From Candidatus Limimonas egerieequi (lineage in GTDB: Bacteria > Bacillota > Clostridia > Oscillospirales > Acutalibacteraceae), in NCBI GenBank assembly GCA_018064455.1, contig JAGHVH010000003.1, forward strand, positions 1 through 64,000: a DNA stretch of 64,000 nucleotides. The letters are read 5' to 3'. The notes beneath the pieces are model-generated. The model did not search any database and was not told the DNA's origin. It saw only the letters and a program-made list of their open reading frames with translations. The translations under genes were made by a program, and so were the position numbers. Shown piece after piece: positions 16,289 to 24,425 of this stretch; positions within the stretch are counted from its first letter, which is position 1; every line of letters starts with the position of its first letter.

Positions 16289-17007
16289 ACGGTTTTTACC
16301 TCTTTTGCTACGATTACAAACCTTTCGGTTTTTGTTCTACTTGTACATGTTGATAGGGTGATAAATTTCTCTTTGCCAGTAAATTTCATATCTGGCTTGT
16401 TACATTCAGCCCTGTCATAAATGTCCTCTATCCACTGCTTTTGCTCTTTGCTGTCGCTAAACTGGAACTTGTATATTGGATCAGTAATTTCAACAGTTAG
16501 AGCAGCGACGATTTGATATTGTTTTTCTGTGTCGCCGTAGAGGAGATATACGTTTGGATGTTGATTAAAGTAATTTGCATCCTTGTATTTTTTAAGTGAG
16601 CCAAACATCGCATCGTTTCGCGTGTTGTGGCCATAGATTACTGTGTTAGGGTCATCCATTGAACAGTAGTTGTCAATGAAAATACTACCAAAGTCTGAGT
16701 AGATGTTGTCGTATGTATGCTTTAGGTAGTACTGGTTGTTGTCAGGCTGAAGTACTGGATAGTCAACTGGTGTGTCCGGTATTTTTATCCAACCAACGAT
16801 GTCCTCGTTGGTCTTTTGAAGCTCAGTCAAATCAACTACAAAGTGGTAGTCCTTGTTCTCAGTGACTTCCTCAACCTTGTTTTGAACGCCCTCATAGAGC
16901 TGGTTGCCGCGGCGATAGTTTAGGCCGATTTTTATAAGCTGAGAGAGGGAGAATATAAAGAGAGCGATGAAGAGAACTTCAAGAATTGTATATAGGCGTT
17001 TCTTCAT
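16276..17007 (-). CDS. srtB: Class B sortase
   Basis: A 243-residue membrane-anchored transpeptidase that joins surface proteins to peptidoglycan or assembles pili. It has an N-terminal transmembrane helix (residues ~5-28) and the sortase barrel with catalytic His in VIYGHN, Cys in ITLSTC and Arg in TERFVIVA. The extra N-terminal helix and VGWIKIPDTPVDYPVLQ are class B features. The ORF-track start at 17022 is a TTG that translates the ribosome binding site itself; I chose ATG at 17007, preceded by GAGGAGGG. No obvious substrate with a sorting motif lies next to it. Confidence 0.92.
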   Translation of the reverse strand: MKKRLYTILEVLFIALFIFSLSQLIKIGLNYRRGNQLYEGVQNKVEEVTENKDYHFVVDLTELQKTNEDIVGWIKIPDTPVDYPVLQPDNNQYYLKHTYDNIYSDFGSIFIDNYCSMDDPNTVIYGHNTRNDAMFGSLKKYKDANYFNQHPNVYLLYGDTEKQYQIVAALTVEITDPIYKFQFSDSKEQKQWIEDIYDRAECNKPDMKFTGKEKFITLSTCTSRTKTERFVIVAKEVKTVWAK

Positions 17008-17140
17008 TTTATCCCTCCTCAAAATTACAGATTATTATATCATAAATTGGGGCGTCTTACCACTTTTTTTGGTACTTTATTTTTAACGTTATTAATATTA
17101 TAATTAATTATGTATATATTTATAAATCGAGGTTTACATT

Positions 17141-18343
17141 ATGCAAGCAAAAAGACTATCGCGTGTCTTGGCGCTCTTGCTTGTACTTTGTATGATGGTG
17201 CTTACCTTTACCGCCTGTGACGATAAGGAAGAGCCAACGCTTGAAACCACTGCAAAGTCAGACCTCACTACTGAATCTCAAAGCAAAGATTCGGACGAGA
17301 CGACAACGGGAGAAGATGCCAGTGAAAGCACAGGCTCTTATACGTCGGGCAAGTCCGATGGTGGCAAGTCCACAACCAAGAGTTCTGGTGGTAAGTCTAC
17401 TACCAAGAGTTCTGGTGGCGGAACAAAAACCACCAAAAAGAGTGGCGGAGGTTCAGGCAGTGGCGGTCAGCAACAGCCAAATACAACACAGCCAAAGCAG
17501 ACTGCAGCTCCAACAAAGCCAAAGTCAAATACTTACTATGCACCACAGGTTATTTATAACTCTGCACCGGGCACACTAGTTCAGACTTTCTCAGATGGTA
17601 GCGCAATCGACTATTCAAATACTGCTAGTGGATATGTAATGGTCAAGTACGCGGGACCACATTCCAACGTACGTGTCCAGATTACAGCACCAGGTGGCTC
17701 CAAGCCACTCTATCCTATTTTCTCAAGGGACTGGGAAGCATTGCCTCTTACAAACGGCAATGGTACATATTCAATAGCTCTTCTTGCAAATGATGGTGGT
17801 ACTTCATACACTGTTGCGGGCAAGCTTGACGTTCCTGTCACGCTCTCGTACTCAACAGTAGCTTTCTATAGACCAAACATTTTCTGTAATTACAGCGGTG
17901 GCACTGCGTGCGTTACATACGCCGCTGAGCTCACACGAGGCTGTGACACAGAGATGGCTAAAATTGAGGCAATCTACAACTACGTTGTAAACAATTTTAG
18001 GTATGACTATGGCAAGGCATCCTCAGTATCCTCATCGGCGTATGTTCCAAACCTCAATAGCATTTGGTCGTCAAAATCAGGAATCTGTTTTGACTACGCA
18101 TCGACGATGGCAGCAATGCTTAGAACACAGGGACTTCCAACAAAGGTCTGTGTTGGCTATGCAAATGGCAACACATATCACGCTTGGATTTCTGTATATG
18201 TTACAGGTAGTGGTTGGGTAAATGGTATTATCCAATTTAACGGTAACACATGGAAACTTATGGACCCAACATTTGCATCGACTGGTGGCAATAAGTATGA
18301 CTGGTCCACTAGGGGATCTTATTCAGTAATGTATTACTATTGA
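17141..18343 (+). CDS. Transglutaminase-like domain lipoprotein
   Basis: A 400-residue exported lipoprotein. The signal peptide ends in the lipobox LTFTAC, followed by a ~100-residue linker of Ser, Thr, Lys and Gly with short near-repeats (GGKSTTKSS), suited to crossing the cell wall. The C-terminal transglutaminase/protease-like domain shows the triad Cys in SGICFDYAS, His in YHAWISVYV and Asp in LMDPTFAS. Such domains hydrolyse or cross-link peptides; the substrate is unknown. It faces divergently away from sortase B and precedes the pilus-like operon by 17 bases, so it may be co-transcribed with it. Confidence 0.85.
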   Translation: MQAKRLSRVLALLLVLCMMVLTFTACDDKEEPTLETTAKSDLTTESQSKDSDETTTGEDASESTGSYTSGKSDGGKSTTKSSGGKSTTKSSGGGTKTTKKSGGGSGSGGQQQPNTTQPKQTAAPTKPKSNTYYAPQVIYNSAPGTLVQTFSDGSAIDYSNTASGYVMVKYAGPHSNVRVQITAPGGSKPLYPIFSRDWEALPLTNGNGTYSIALLANDGGTSYTVAGKLDVPVTLSYSTVAFYRPNIFCNYSGGTACVTYAAELTRGCDTEMAKIEAIYNYVVNNFRYDYGKASSVSSSAYVPNLNSIWSSKSGICFDYASTMAAMLRTQGLPTKVCVGYANGNTYHAWISVYVTGSGWVNGIIQFNGNTWKLMDPTFASTGGNKYDWSTRGSYSVMYYY

Positions 18344-18360
18344 TATAAAGGAGAAAGAAC

Positions 18361-19404
18361 ATGAGTATAAAACAGCTTGATGGACCTTATCTTTCATCAT
18401 TTTGCATGGAACTCTCACTCTGCCTTAAAGCAGGTATCTCACTCAATGAGGGCCTCTTTATGCTCGCACAGGATGAGACAGATAAGGATTTAAAAGAGAT
18501 GCTCTCTTCACTCTACGAGAAGATGGACGGCGGTATGAGTCTTGAAGAGGCATTAGGTGAGGCAGGATGCTTCCCTAAGTATTTGGTAGAAATGATCGAG
18601 ATTGGTTCTCGTACAGGTAGACTTGAAGCAGTGCTTCGTGCACTTTCAGCTTACTACACAAGACAGGTTGAAATTACAAGAAGCATCAAGAGTGCAGTTG
18701 TATATCCTCTTGTTTTGATGTTTATGTTGCTTCTTGTTATTGGCGTACTTATCACAAAGGTACTCCCAATCTTTAACGATGTATTCCATGAACTTGGCGC
18801 AGAGATGAGCCCAGTTGCAATAAGCATCATGAACTTTGGTACTGGTATTACAAAGTATGCAGCAATTATCCTTGCAGTAGTTGTTGTAATTGCAATCGTT
18901 GCAATCTTTATCAGCGCAGTACCTAGTCTTTCACTTAAGTTTGTAAACTTCTTTAGCAAAATTACATCTAACAGAAAAATCTCTAAAAAGATTGCATCTG
19001 CACGTTTTGCAAACGGTATGGCAATGACACTTGCATCTGGTCTTGATACAGATGAGTCACTTGACATGGTAGAGCGCATCACAGATAACCCTGTAATGCT
19101 TGGCCGTATTGCAAAGTGCCGTGAACTTATGAAGCAGGGCGAACTCTTCGTAGACGCCATTGCAAAGTCCGAGATATTTAACTCTATGTACTGCCGTATG
19201 CTTTCAATCGGTTTCAAGACTGGTACAGCAGACACAGTAATGGATGAGATTGCTCACCGCAGCGAGGCTGAGGTTGACGAGAATATCGAGTCAATTATCA
19301 ACAAGGTTGAGCCAACACTTGTTATCATTATGTCACTTGTAGTTGGTCTTATCCTTCTTTCAGTAATGCTCCCACTTATGAGCATCATGACCACAATAGG
19401 TTAA
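18361..19404 (+). CDS. Type II secretion/type IV pilus inner-membrane protein GspF/PilC
   Basis: A 347-residue polytopic membrane protein with two T2SSF domains, each followed by hydrophobic helices: FCMELSLCLKAGISLNEGL opens the first and ASARFANGMAMTLASGLDTDESL the second. It forms the membrane platform on which pilins or pseudopilins are assembled, driven by a cytoplasmic ATPase. It is the first gene of a tightly coupled cluster ending with a PilT-like ATPase. AAAGGAG precedes the ATG. It lacks the N-terminal cytoplasmic extension seen in some longer PilC proteins. Confidence 0.9.
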   Translation: MSIKQLDGPYLSSFCMELSLCLKAGISLNEGLFMLAQDETDKDLKEMLSSLYEKMDGGMSLEEALGEAGCFPKYLVEMIEIGSRTGRLEAVLRALSAYYTRQVEITRSIKSAVVYPLVLMFMLLLVIGVLITKVLPIFNDVFHELGAEMSPVAISIMNFGTGITKYAAIILAVVVVIAIVAIFISAVPSLSLKFVNFFSKITSNRKISKKIASARFANGMAMTLASGLDTDESLDMVERITDNPVMLGRIAKCRELMKQGELFVDAIAKSEIFNSMYCRMLSIGFKTGTADTVMDEIAHRSEAEVDENIESIINKVEPTLVIIMSLVVGLILLSVMLPLMSIMTTIG

Positions 19405-19425
19405 ATTTCTAAGGAGTAAGAATAT

Positions 19426-19773
19426 ATGGAAACTAAAGTAAGGAAGCGCTCGGCGTTTGAAATAATACGTGGGCATCTCCTATCTATAGTGTTCTTCGTA
19501 GTCATTTTTGCATTCTTTATCTACGGCGTAAATAGCGCCGAGAAGAACTCCGCATCGGAGAGCAAAAATGTACTGGAAGAAAGCCTCCATAAAGCAGTAG
19601 TTTCCTGCTATGCGCTTGAGGGTGCCTACCCATCAAGCGTGCAGTACCTTGAGGACCACTACGGCTTAACTTATGACAAAGATAAGTATGCAATAGGCTA
19701 TGTCGCATTTGCCGACAACATTATGCCTGACATGCAAATCATTGATTTAAGTGAGGAGGTACCCGCAGAATGA
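19426..19773 (+). CDS. Small membrane-anchored pilus-cluster protein
   Basis: A 115-residue protein with a basic N-terminus (KVRKRSAFEIIRGH) and one transmembrane helix at residues ~15-35, followed by an extracellular part of ~80 residues containing one cysteine and an AYPSSVQYLEDHYGL segment. That part resembles the C-terminal end of pilin-like proteins in which a short helix is followed by a processed-sequence loop. No canonical prepilin cleavage motif (G before FTLIE) is seen. By position it is a minor pseudopilin or assembly factor. It overlaps the next gene by ATGA. Confidence 0.6.
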   Translation: METKVRKRSAFEIIRGHLLSIVFFVVIFAFFIYGVNSAEKNSASESKNVLEESLHKAVVSCYALEGAYPSSVQYLEDHYGLTYDKDKYAIGYVAFADNIMPDMQIIDLSEEVPAE

Positions 19774-20267
19774 AAAAGAGAACTGCTTACACAGTAGATA
19801 CAATATTTGTGTTGGTTCTCTTTGCAGTATTCGCTATCACAGTACTCTTTGTACTTATGAGCGGAGCGGGTGTCTATAAGGACACGCAGAGCGTTATGAC
19901 AGAGAGATATCAAGAACGCACATGTCTCTCATATATAACAGCAAAGGTCAACCATTACGACGAGGCTGGCAAGGTCTATGTAGTCGATGTAAACGGCGTA
20001 CAGGCACTTGCAGTTGACGAGGAAATGGGTGGAACCACATACACAACATATATCTACTGCACCGATGGTTCGGTGAAGGAGATAATGGTTGAAAAGGCAG
20101 CATCATTTGAACTTGATGATGGCCTTGATATCATTGCAGCAAAGAAGCTCAAGTTTGAGACAAAAGATAACCTCCTTAAGGTTATCTGTACTGGCGAGAC
20201 GGGTAAAACCGCTTTCGTCACCCTCCATGTTGCATCAGGAATAGGAGGTGGCGAGATTGAAGACTAA
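19770..20267 (+). CDS. DUF4860-like pilus-cluster protein
   Basis: A 165-residue protein with a single N-terminal transmembrane helix (TVDTIFVLVLFAVFAITVLFV) and a beta-rich outer part with two conserved cysteines (TCLSYI, IYCTDG). It resembles the DUF4860 proteins found in clostridial type IV pilus-like clusters. A minor pseudopilin role is inferred from location and topology. A GAGGAGG site inside the preceding gene supports the ATG at 19770. It overlaps the next gene by 11 bases. Confidence 0.6.
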   Translation: MKKRTAYTVDTIFVLVLFAVFAITVLFVLMSGAGVYKDTQSVMTERYQERTCLSYITAKVNHYDEAGKVYVVDVNGVQALAVDEEMGGTTYTTYIYCTDGSVKEIMVEKAASFELDDGLDIIAAKKLKFETKDNLLKVICTGETGKTAFVTLHVASGIGGGEIED

Positions 20268-20691
20268 CAAAAGATCTAAGTCATCACTCTTCCTTATGGA
20301 GATAATCATAGTTTTGATGTTCTTCGCACTTTCAGCAGCTATTTGTATGAAGGTGTTCTCAAGCGCCAAAGTTAAAACTGAACTCTCTCGCGATATGACA
20401 AATGCAAGTTTTGCAGCAGAGAGTATCGCAGAGGCTTGGAAGGCAGATAAACTTGATGGAACAGACTTTGCCTCAATCTATCCAAACTCAACTGAACATG
20501 ATGGAATTATCACTGTGTTCTATGATAAGGATTGGACCCTTGAGGAAAAATATCAGGGCGCTTATCACGCAACCATAGAGGAGCACGCTGACAAGTACTT
20601 CGTACAGGCACATGTTGCCGTATACGACGACTCTGGCGCATTGCTCTTTGATATGGTTACTGCTGTGAGCCCAGACAAGGGGGTAGAGTAA
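20257..20691 (+). CDS. Pilin-like membrane protein of the pilus cluster
   Basis: A 144-residue protein with a type IV pilin-like N-terminus: basic residues, then FLMEIIIVLMFFALSAAICMKVF, where a glutamate near the start of the hydrophobic helix recalls Glu5 of pilins. The outer domain is ~110 residues. I chose the TTG at 20257 because AGGAGG ends eight bases upstream; the track's GTG at 20248 lies within that site. No classic prepilin peptidase site precedes the glutamate, so processing is uncertain. Its stop overlaps the next ATG (TAATG). Confidence 0.6.
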   Translation: MKTNKRSKSSLFLMEIIIVLMFFALSAAICMKVFSSAKVKTELSRDMTNASFAAESIAEAWKADKLDGTDFASIYPNSTEHDGIITVFYDKDWTLEEKYQGAYHATIEEHADKYFVQAHVAVYDDSGALLFDMVTAVSPDKGVE

Positions 20692-21146
20692 TGGAACAGA
20701 ATGAACGCAAGTCATCCGGTATCAATATCGGTAGTGCAAGTATCATAATGGTCTTCTCCGTACTTTGCCTCACAATCTTTGCAGTGCTTACCTTTATGAC
20801 ATCAAACAACGAGTACAAGCTCGCTGAGAAGTCTGCACTTACAATGCAGACGTACTACGCAGCAGATGCTGGTGCTGTTGTTACAGAAGGCAAGATAAGA
20901 GAGGCATTGGCAAACAATGGTGACGCCGCAAGCGCACTAAATGACGTCAAGGGACTTGGCGTTGCTGGTGCAGCAATGGACGACGGATACCACTTCAGCT
21001 ATGCTGAAAGCATGGATGATGATCAGGAAATTCAAGTTGAGCTCCTCTATACAGATGGCGAACTCAAGATTCTCAAGTGGGAACTTGTTAATGTCGCAGA
21101 GTGGAGCGCAGACGGTGAAGTACATCTTTGGGATGGTGAGTTTTAA
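20691..21146 (+). CDS. PilX-like minor pilus-cluster protein
   Basis: A 151-residue protein with an N-terminal transmembrane helix (SASIIMVFSVLCLTIFAVLTF) followed by the helix segment LTMQTYYAADAGAVVTEGKI. The YYAADAG signature resembles the N-terminal region of PilX/GspK-type minor pilins, which cap or seed pilus assembly. The start overlaps the preceding stop by one base, and the stop overlaps the ATPase start likewise, so stoichiometry is probably fixed by translational coupling. Confidence 0.65.
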   Translation: MEQNERKSSGINIGSASIIMVFSVLCLTIFAVLTFMTSNNEYKLAEKSALTMQTYYAADAGAVVTEGKIREALANNGDAASALNDVKGLGVAGAAMDDGYHFSYAESMDDDQEIQVELLYTDGELKILKWELVNVAEWSADGEVHLWDGEF

Positions 21147-22210
21147 TGGAATTATTAACACTTCTTCGCGGTGCAGTTGAACAGCAGGCATCGGATATCT
21201 TTGTCCTTGCCAGCCTTCCTCTTTCATACAAACTCAACGGCATTATTGTGCCACAGGATGAGGAACGTATGACTCCGCAGACAACTCGCGCACTTATAGA
21301 GGAAATATATGATACAGCAGGACGTCCTATGGATCACCTTTTAGCATCAGGTGACGACGATTTCTCGCTCGCTATCAGCGGTCTCTCTCGTTTCAGAGTA
21401 AGCACATACAAGCAGCGTGGTTCACTCGCTGCTGTTATCCGTCTGGTTTCATTTGATATCCCAAATTACAAGGATTTGGGCATTCCAGATTCTGTTATGT
21501 CTATCGCTGAAAAGACAAAGGGCCTTGTACTTGTAACTGGCCCTGCAGGCGGTGGTAAGTCAACCACACTTGCTTGTATCATCGATAGGATTAACAAGAC
21601 AAGAAACGGTCACATCATCACACTTGAGGAACCGCTTGAGTACCTCCATCGCAATGATAAATGCGTAATCTCACAGCGTGAGATTGGTTCTGACTCAGCT
21701 GACTACGTAGCTGCACTTCGTGCATGCCTCCGTCAGGCTCCAGATGTTATCCTTGTTGGTGAGATGCGTGACTATGAGACTATCAAGACAGCTATGACCG
21801 CTGCTGAGACAGGACACCTTGTCATCTCAACACTCCACACCGTTGGTGCTGCTAATACAATCGACCGTGTTATCGATGTATTCCCACCTAATCAGCAACA
21901 GCAGATTAGGGTACAGCTCGCACAGCTTTTGCAGTGCGTTGTATCTCAGCAGCTCATCCCAACTGTTGATGGATCACTTGTACCAGCGTTTGAGGTCATG
22001 AACCTCAATAGCGCAATTCGAAATATGATCCGTGAGTCAAAGGTACATCAAATAGACTCAATCATTGCGACATCAGCTGCCGAAGGCATGGTCGCAATGG
22101 ATTCAAGTATATTTGATCTCTATGACCAGGGAATCATATCCGAAATGAACGCTATTAAGTTTGCATCAAACGCTGATCTTCTCAAGAAAAAGATGCAGAT
22201 GAAAAAGTAA
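21146..22210 (+). CDS. pilT: PilT/PilU-like type IV pilus ATPase
   Basis: A 354-residue hexameric secretion ATPase. It has the Walker A loop VTGPAGGGKSTT, the Asp box region ITLEEPLEYLH, Walker B ILVGEMRDYET, the His box TGHLVISTLHT and the PilT-specific AIRNMIRESK motif. In known systems PilT powers pilus retraction, whereas assembly needs a PilB/GspE ATPase, which is absent from this cluster. Either an assembly ATPase is encoded elsewhere or this enzyme drives assembly as well. It is the last gene of the operon and is followed by a 15-bp terminator. Confidence 0.92.
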   Translation: MELLTLLRGAVEQQASDIFVLASLPLSYKLNGIIVPQDEERMTPQTTRALIEEIYDTAGRPMDHLLASGDDDFSLAISGLSRFRVSTYKQRGSLAAVIRLVSFDIPNYKDLGIPDSVMSIAEKTKGLVLVTGPAGGGKSTTLACIIDRINKTRNGHIITLEEPLEYLHRNDKCVISQREIGSDSADYVAALRACLRQAPDVILVGEMRDYETIKTAMTAAETGHLVISTLHTVGAANTIDRVIDVFPPNQQQQIRVQLAQLLQCVVSQQLIPTVDGSLVPAFEVMNLNSAIRNMIRESKVHQIDSIIATSAAEGMVAMDSSIFDLYDQGIISEMNAIKFASNADLLKKKMQMKK

Positions 22211-22220
22211 GATAAAATAG

Positions 22221-22258
22221 AAAACTCCTGACTAGAAAACTAGTCAGGAGTTTTGTTT
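22221..22258. terminator. Bidirectional terminator
   Basis: A perfect 15-bp stem, AAAACTCCTGACTAG and its complement, with an AAAA loop lies between the convergent pilT and PAS-like genes, with T-rich tails on both sides. Confidence 0.9.
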
Positions 22259-22264
22259 TAAGAT

Positions 22265-23056
22265 TTAATTAAGTTCCTTGAGAGAAAATACAACAAGTGG
22301 ATAGTCGTCCGCATACTCTGGGTATTTTGAAACTGTCATCTCAAAAGCAGTTCCTCTCTTGTCACGGAATATTGTGACCATCCTGTCCTTGCCCTCATCA
22401 AGTTGAGCTTTGATACCAGCGTAGTCCATATATTTTGCAAAGGCAGCCTGGAATTCCTCTGAGATAAATTTCTCACAGACGTCATTCATCATCTCGAGAT
22501 GGCTGTCAAATTGCTTGGCATAGATATCATACTCATCGCCAGTGTTGGAATAAACAAGTCTACTCATGCTGTTTGACAGGTCGATTACATATACAAGAAT
22601 GTAATTGTAGATGAGCTGTTCGAGTACAGCCTTGTTAAATATCTCTGCTTTGTTTTCCTCAGACTTTCTAATATCGTCATCAATGAGTAAAACATTGAAG
22701 AAGAATACAGTATGACCTGAGCCGTCGTCAATTGGAACTAGGCGAATTCTAAACCAGTGGAACTGGTGGTCGTCAAAGCCCATCATCAACGCTTCAACAC
22801 GGAGTGTCTGTTTGTTGTCAAAGGCGGTTTTGAGATACGGTCTTGTGAGCTCGTTCTTGAGTTTGCCCTTAAAGAGCGGATGCATCAATTCATCCGCAAT
22901 ATCAACAAACTCATCGAATGTACGCTCGATGTATCCAACGCCTTTGCCGTTGTACGTGATGCAATAGTTGTCATCAAGGTCAATTATTGTATTGTAGAGA
23001 AACTGTGTGCTGACAAAGGTTGCGACAATAGTTTCTATACGTTCTTTGTTCATCAT
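22265..23056 (-). CDS. PAS-like sensory protein without output domain
   Basis: A 263-residue soluble protein. Residues ~20-160 look like a PAS fold: ITYNGKGVGYIERTFDEF, then HPLFKGKLKNEL and FHWFRIRLVPIDDGSGHTVFFF with the closing DDDIRKSEENK, similar to sensor parts of diguanylate cyclases. The C-terminal half is helical, possibly a second degenerate PAS domain, and no GGDEF, EAL, HAMP or kinase domain follows. The ORF track extends the frame through a tRNA gene; the true start is the ATG pair at 23056/23053, preceded by GGGGGG. It lies 20 bases behind tRNA-Thr on the same strand. Confidence 0.65.
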   Translation of the reverse strand: MMNKERIETIVATFVSTQFLYNTIIDLDDNYCITYNGKGVGYIERTFDEFVDIADELMHPLFKGKLKNELTRPYLKTAFDNKQTLRVEALMMGFDDHQFHWFRIRLVPIDDGSGHTVFFFNVLLIDDDIRKSEENKAEIFNKAVLEQLIYNYILVYVIDLSNSMSRLVYSNTGDEYDIYAKQFDSHLEMMNDVCEKFISEEFQAAFAKYMDYAGIKAQLDEGKDRMVTIFRDKRGTAFEMTVSKYPEYADDYPLVVFSLKELN

Positions 23057-23076
23057 AGAAATGCGCCCCCCTAAAG

Positions 23077-23152
23077 TGGAGCTGGAAACGTGACTCGAAC
23101 ACGCGACCTGCTCATTACGAATGAGCTGCTCTACCAACTGAGCTATTCCAGC
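23077..23152 (-). tRNA. tRNA-Thr (CGU)
   Basis: The minus strand folds into a cloverleaf: acceptor GCTGGAA/TTCCAGC, D-arm GCTC/GAGC, anticodon stem GCTCA/TGAGC with loop TTCGTAA (anticodon CGT, reading ACG), a T-arm with TTCGAGT, and encoded CCA. Confidence 0.95.
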
Positions 23153-23266
23153 ATTTAGACTACCCATATATAATAGCACATTTTTGAATATAAGGAAATA
23201 TGGCTTTTTCAATACAATTGTGCTACCATATTAAGGTATTAATTAATTTATATAGGAGGAATTTTT

Positions 23267-24346
23267 GTGGCAGATATTCAAAAGCAAAACGAGATAAAGG
23301 TTAAAACTAAACTTCTTGATGAGAACGGCTATGTGTTAGAGCCAGGTTGGGCAAGACATAACAGCCTCATTGAGTACAACCGTGATGCGATTAGCGCACA
23401 CCCTCTTAGAATTAAGGAATGGGACTTCTATGAGGTTTCAAATGACAGATATATGATGCAGTTTACAATTGCTAATATATCAATGGCAGAGGCAGGATGC
23501 ATCACTGTAACTGATATGAAGACAGGTCTTCCTGTTTTCTGTGCAGCAATGGCTCACATCTATACAGTAAACCGTTTCCCAATGCCTCGTCAGAGTGACC
23601 AGCCATTCGTAGTTGACAGAAACTATGGCTATTTCAAGATGCACGAGTCATATGACGGAAAGTCTCGTCATCTCTCAGCAAAGGGTATTGCTATTTGGCC
23701 AACAGGCCTTCCATTCACACTTGAGATGGACCTCGCTGTACCAGAGGGACAGGAGTCAATCTCAATCTCTATTCCATGGAAAAAGAAGGATGCAGCTGGT
23801 TCTAAGAAGATGAAGGACCACTTCTTCTTTACAAACAAAGAGAACTGTATGCCAGCAACTGGCTTCTTAAAGATCGGACCAAAGAAGCTCAATTTCTCTA
23901 AGGAAAACAACAGTTTTGGCGTACTTGACTGGGGCCGTGGCGTATGGGCTCATGACATCCGTTGGATCTGGGGCAATGGCTCGACATATATCAATGACAA
24001 GCTCTTTGGCTTTGAAATCACATTCGGATTTGGTGATGACAGCGACGCAACAGAGACATGTCTTTTCTATGATGGTGTTGCTCACAAGCTTGGTAAGGTA
24101 ACAGTTGACTATGACCATAAGCATCCAAAATCAAGACCATGGGTATTCCATGAGGAGAATGGTCGTTTCGAGCTTACAATGGACCCATTCTTCAACTCAC
24201 ATATCGGTATCGACATCGGTATTGTTGGTGCTCACACTGACCAGTGCACAGGCCTTTGGAATGGTACTGTAACACTTGATGATGGCACTGTTTTAGAGAT
24301 TAAGGATATGCAGGCATTCTGTGAGCAAGTTCACAGCAAATGGTAA
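23267..24346 (+). CDS. DUF2804 domain-containing protein
   Basis: A 359-residue protein matching DUF2804 over its whole length. Typical parts are RIKEWDFYEVSNDRYMMQFTIANIS at the N-terminus, FSKENNSFGVLDWGRGVWAHDIRW in the middle and a beta-rich C-terminus with HIGIDIGIVGAHTDQC. The family has a predicted lipocalin-like or tocopherol-cyclase-like beta fold; its substrate is unknown. There is no signal peptide. The GTG start at 23267 is preceded by AGGAGG at good spacing. It is divergent from tRNA-Thr and apparently monocistronic. Confidence 0.85.
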   Translation: MADIQKQNEIKVKTKLLDENGYVLEPGWARHNSLIEYNRDAISAHPLRIKEWDFYEVSNDRYMMQFTIANISMAEAGCITVTDMKTGLPVFCAAMAHIYTVNRFPMPRQSDQPFVVDRNYGYFKMHESYDGKSRHLSAKGIAIWPTGLPFTLEMDLAVPEGQESISISIPWKKKDAAGSKKMKDHFFFTNKENCMPATGFLKIGPKKLNFSKENNSFGVLDWGRGVWAHDIRWIWGNGSTYINDKLFGFEITFGFGDDSDATETCLFYDGVAHKLGKVTVDYDHKHPKSRPWVFHEENGRFELTMDPFFNSHIGIDIGIVGAHTDQCTGLWNGTVTLDDGTVLEIKDMQAFCEQVHSKW

Positions 24347-24368
24347 GCTTTAATAATAGGAGAATTCA

Positions 24369-24397
24369 TTGACTTTAAAATGGGGTTATGGTAACAT
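24369..24397 (+). promoter_or_regulatory. Promoter of lipoprotein gene
   Basis: TTGACT at 24369-24374 and TAACAT at 24392-24397 with a 17-bp spacer lie about 30 bases before the start codon. Confidence 0.6.
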
Positions 24398-24425
24398 ACA
24401 TAGGTAATTTTGAGGAGGTCTCACT

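Noticed and set aside
23057-23212. N-terminal extension of the PAS-like ORF (AGIAQLVEQLIRNEQVACSSH)
   Set aside because: It is a translation of tRNA-Thr; the real start at 23056 has its own ribosome binding site.
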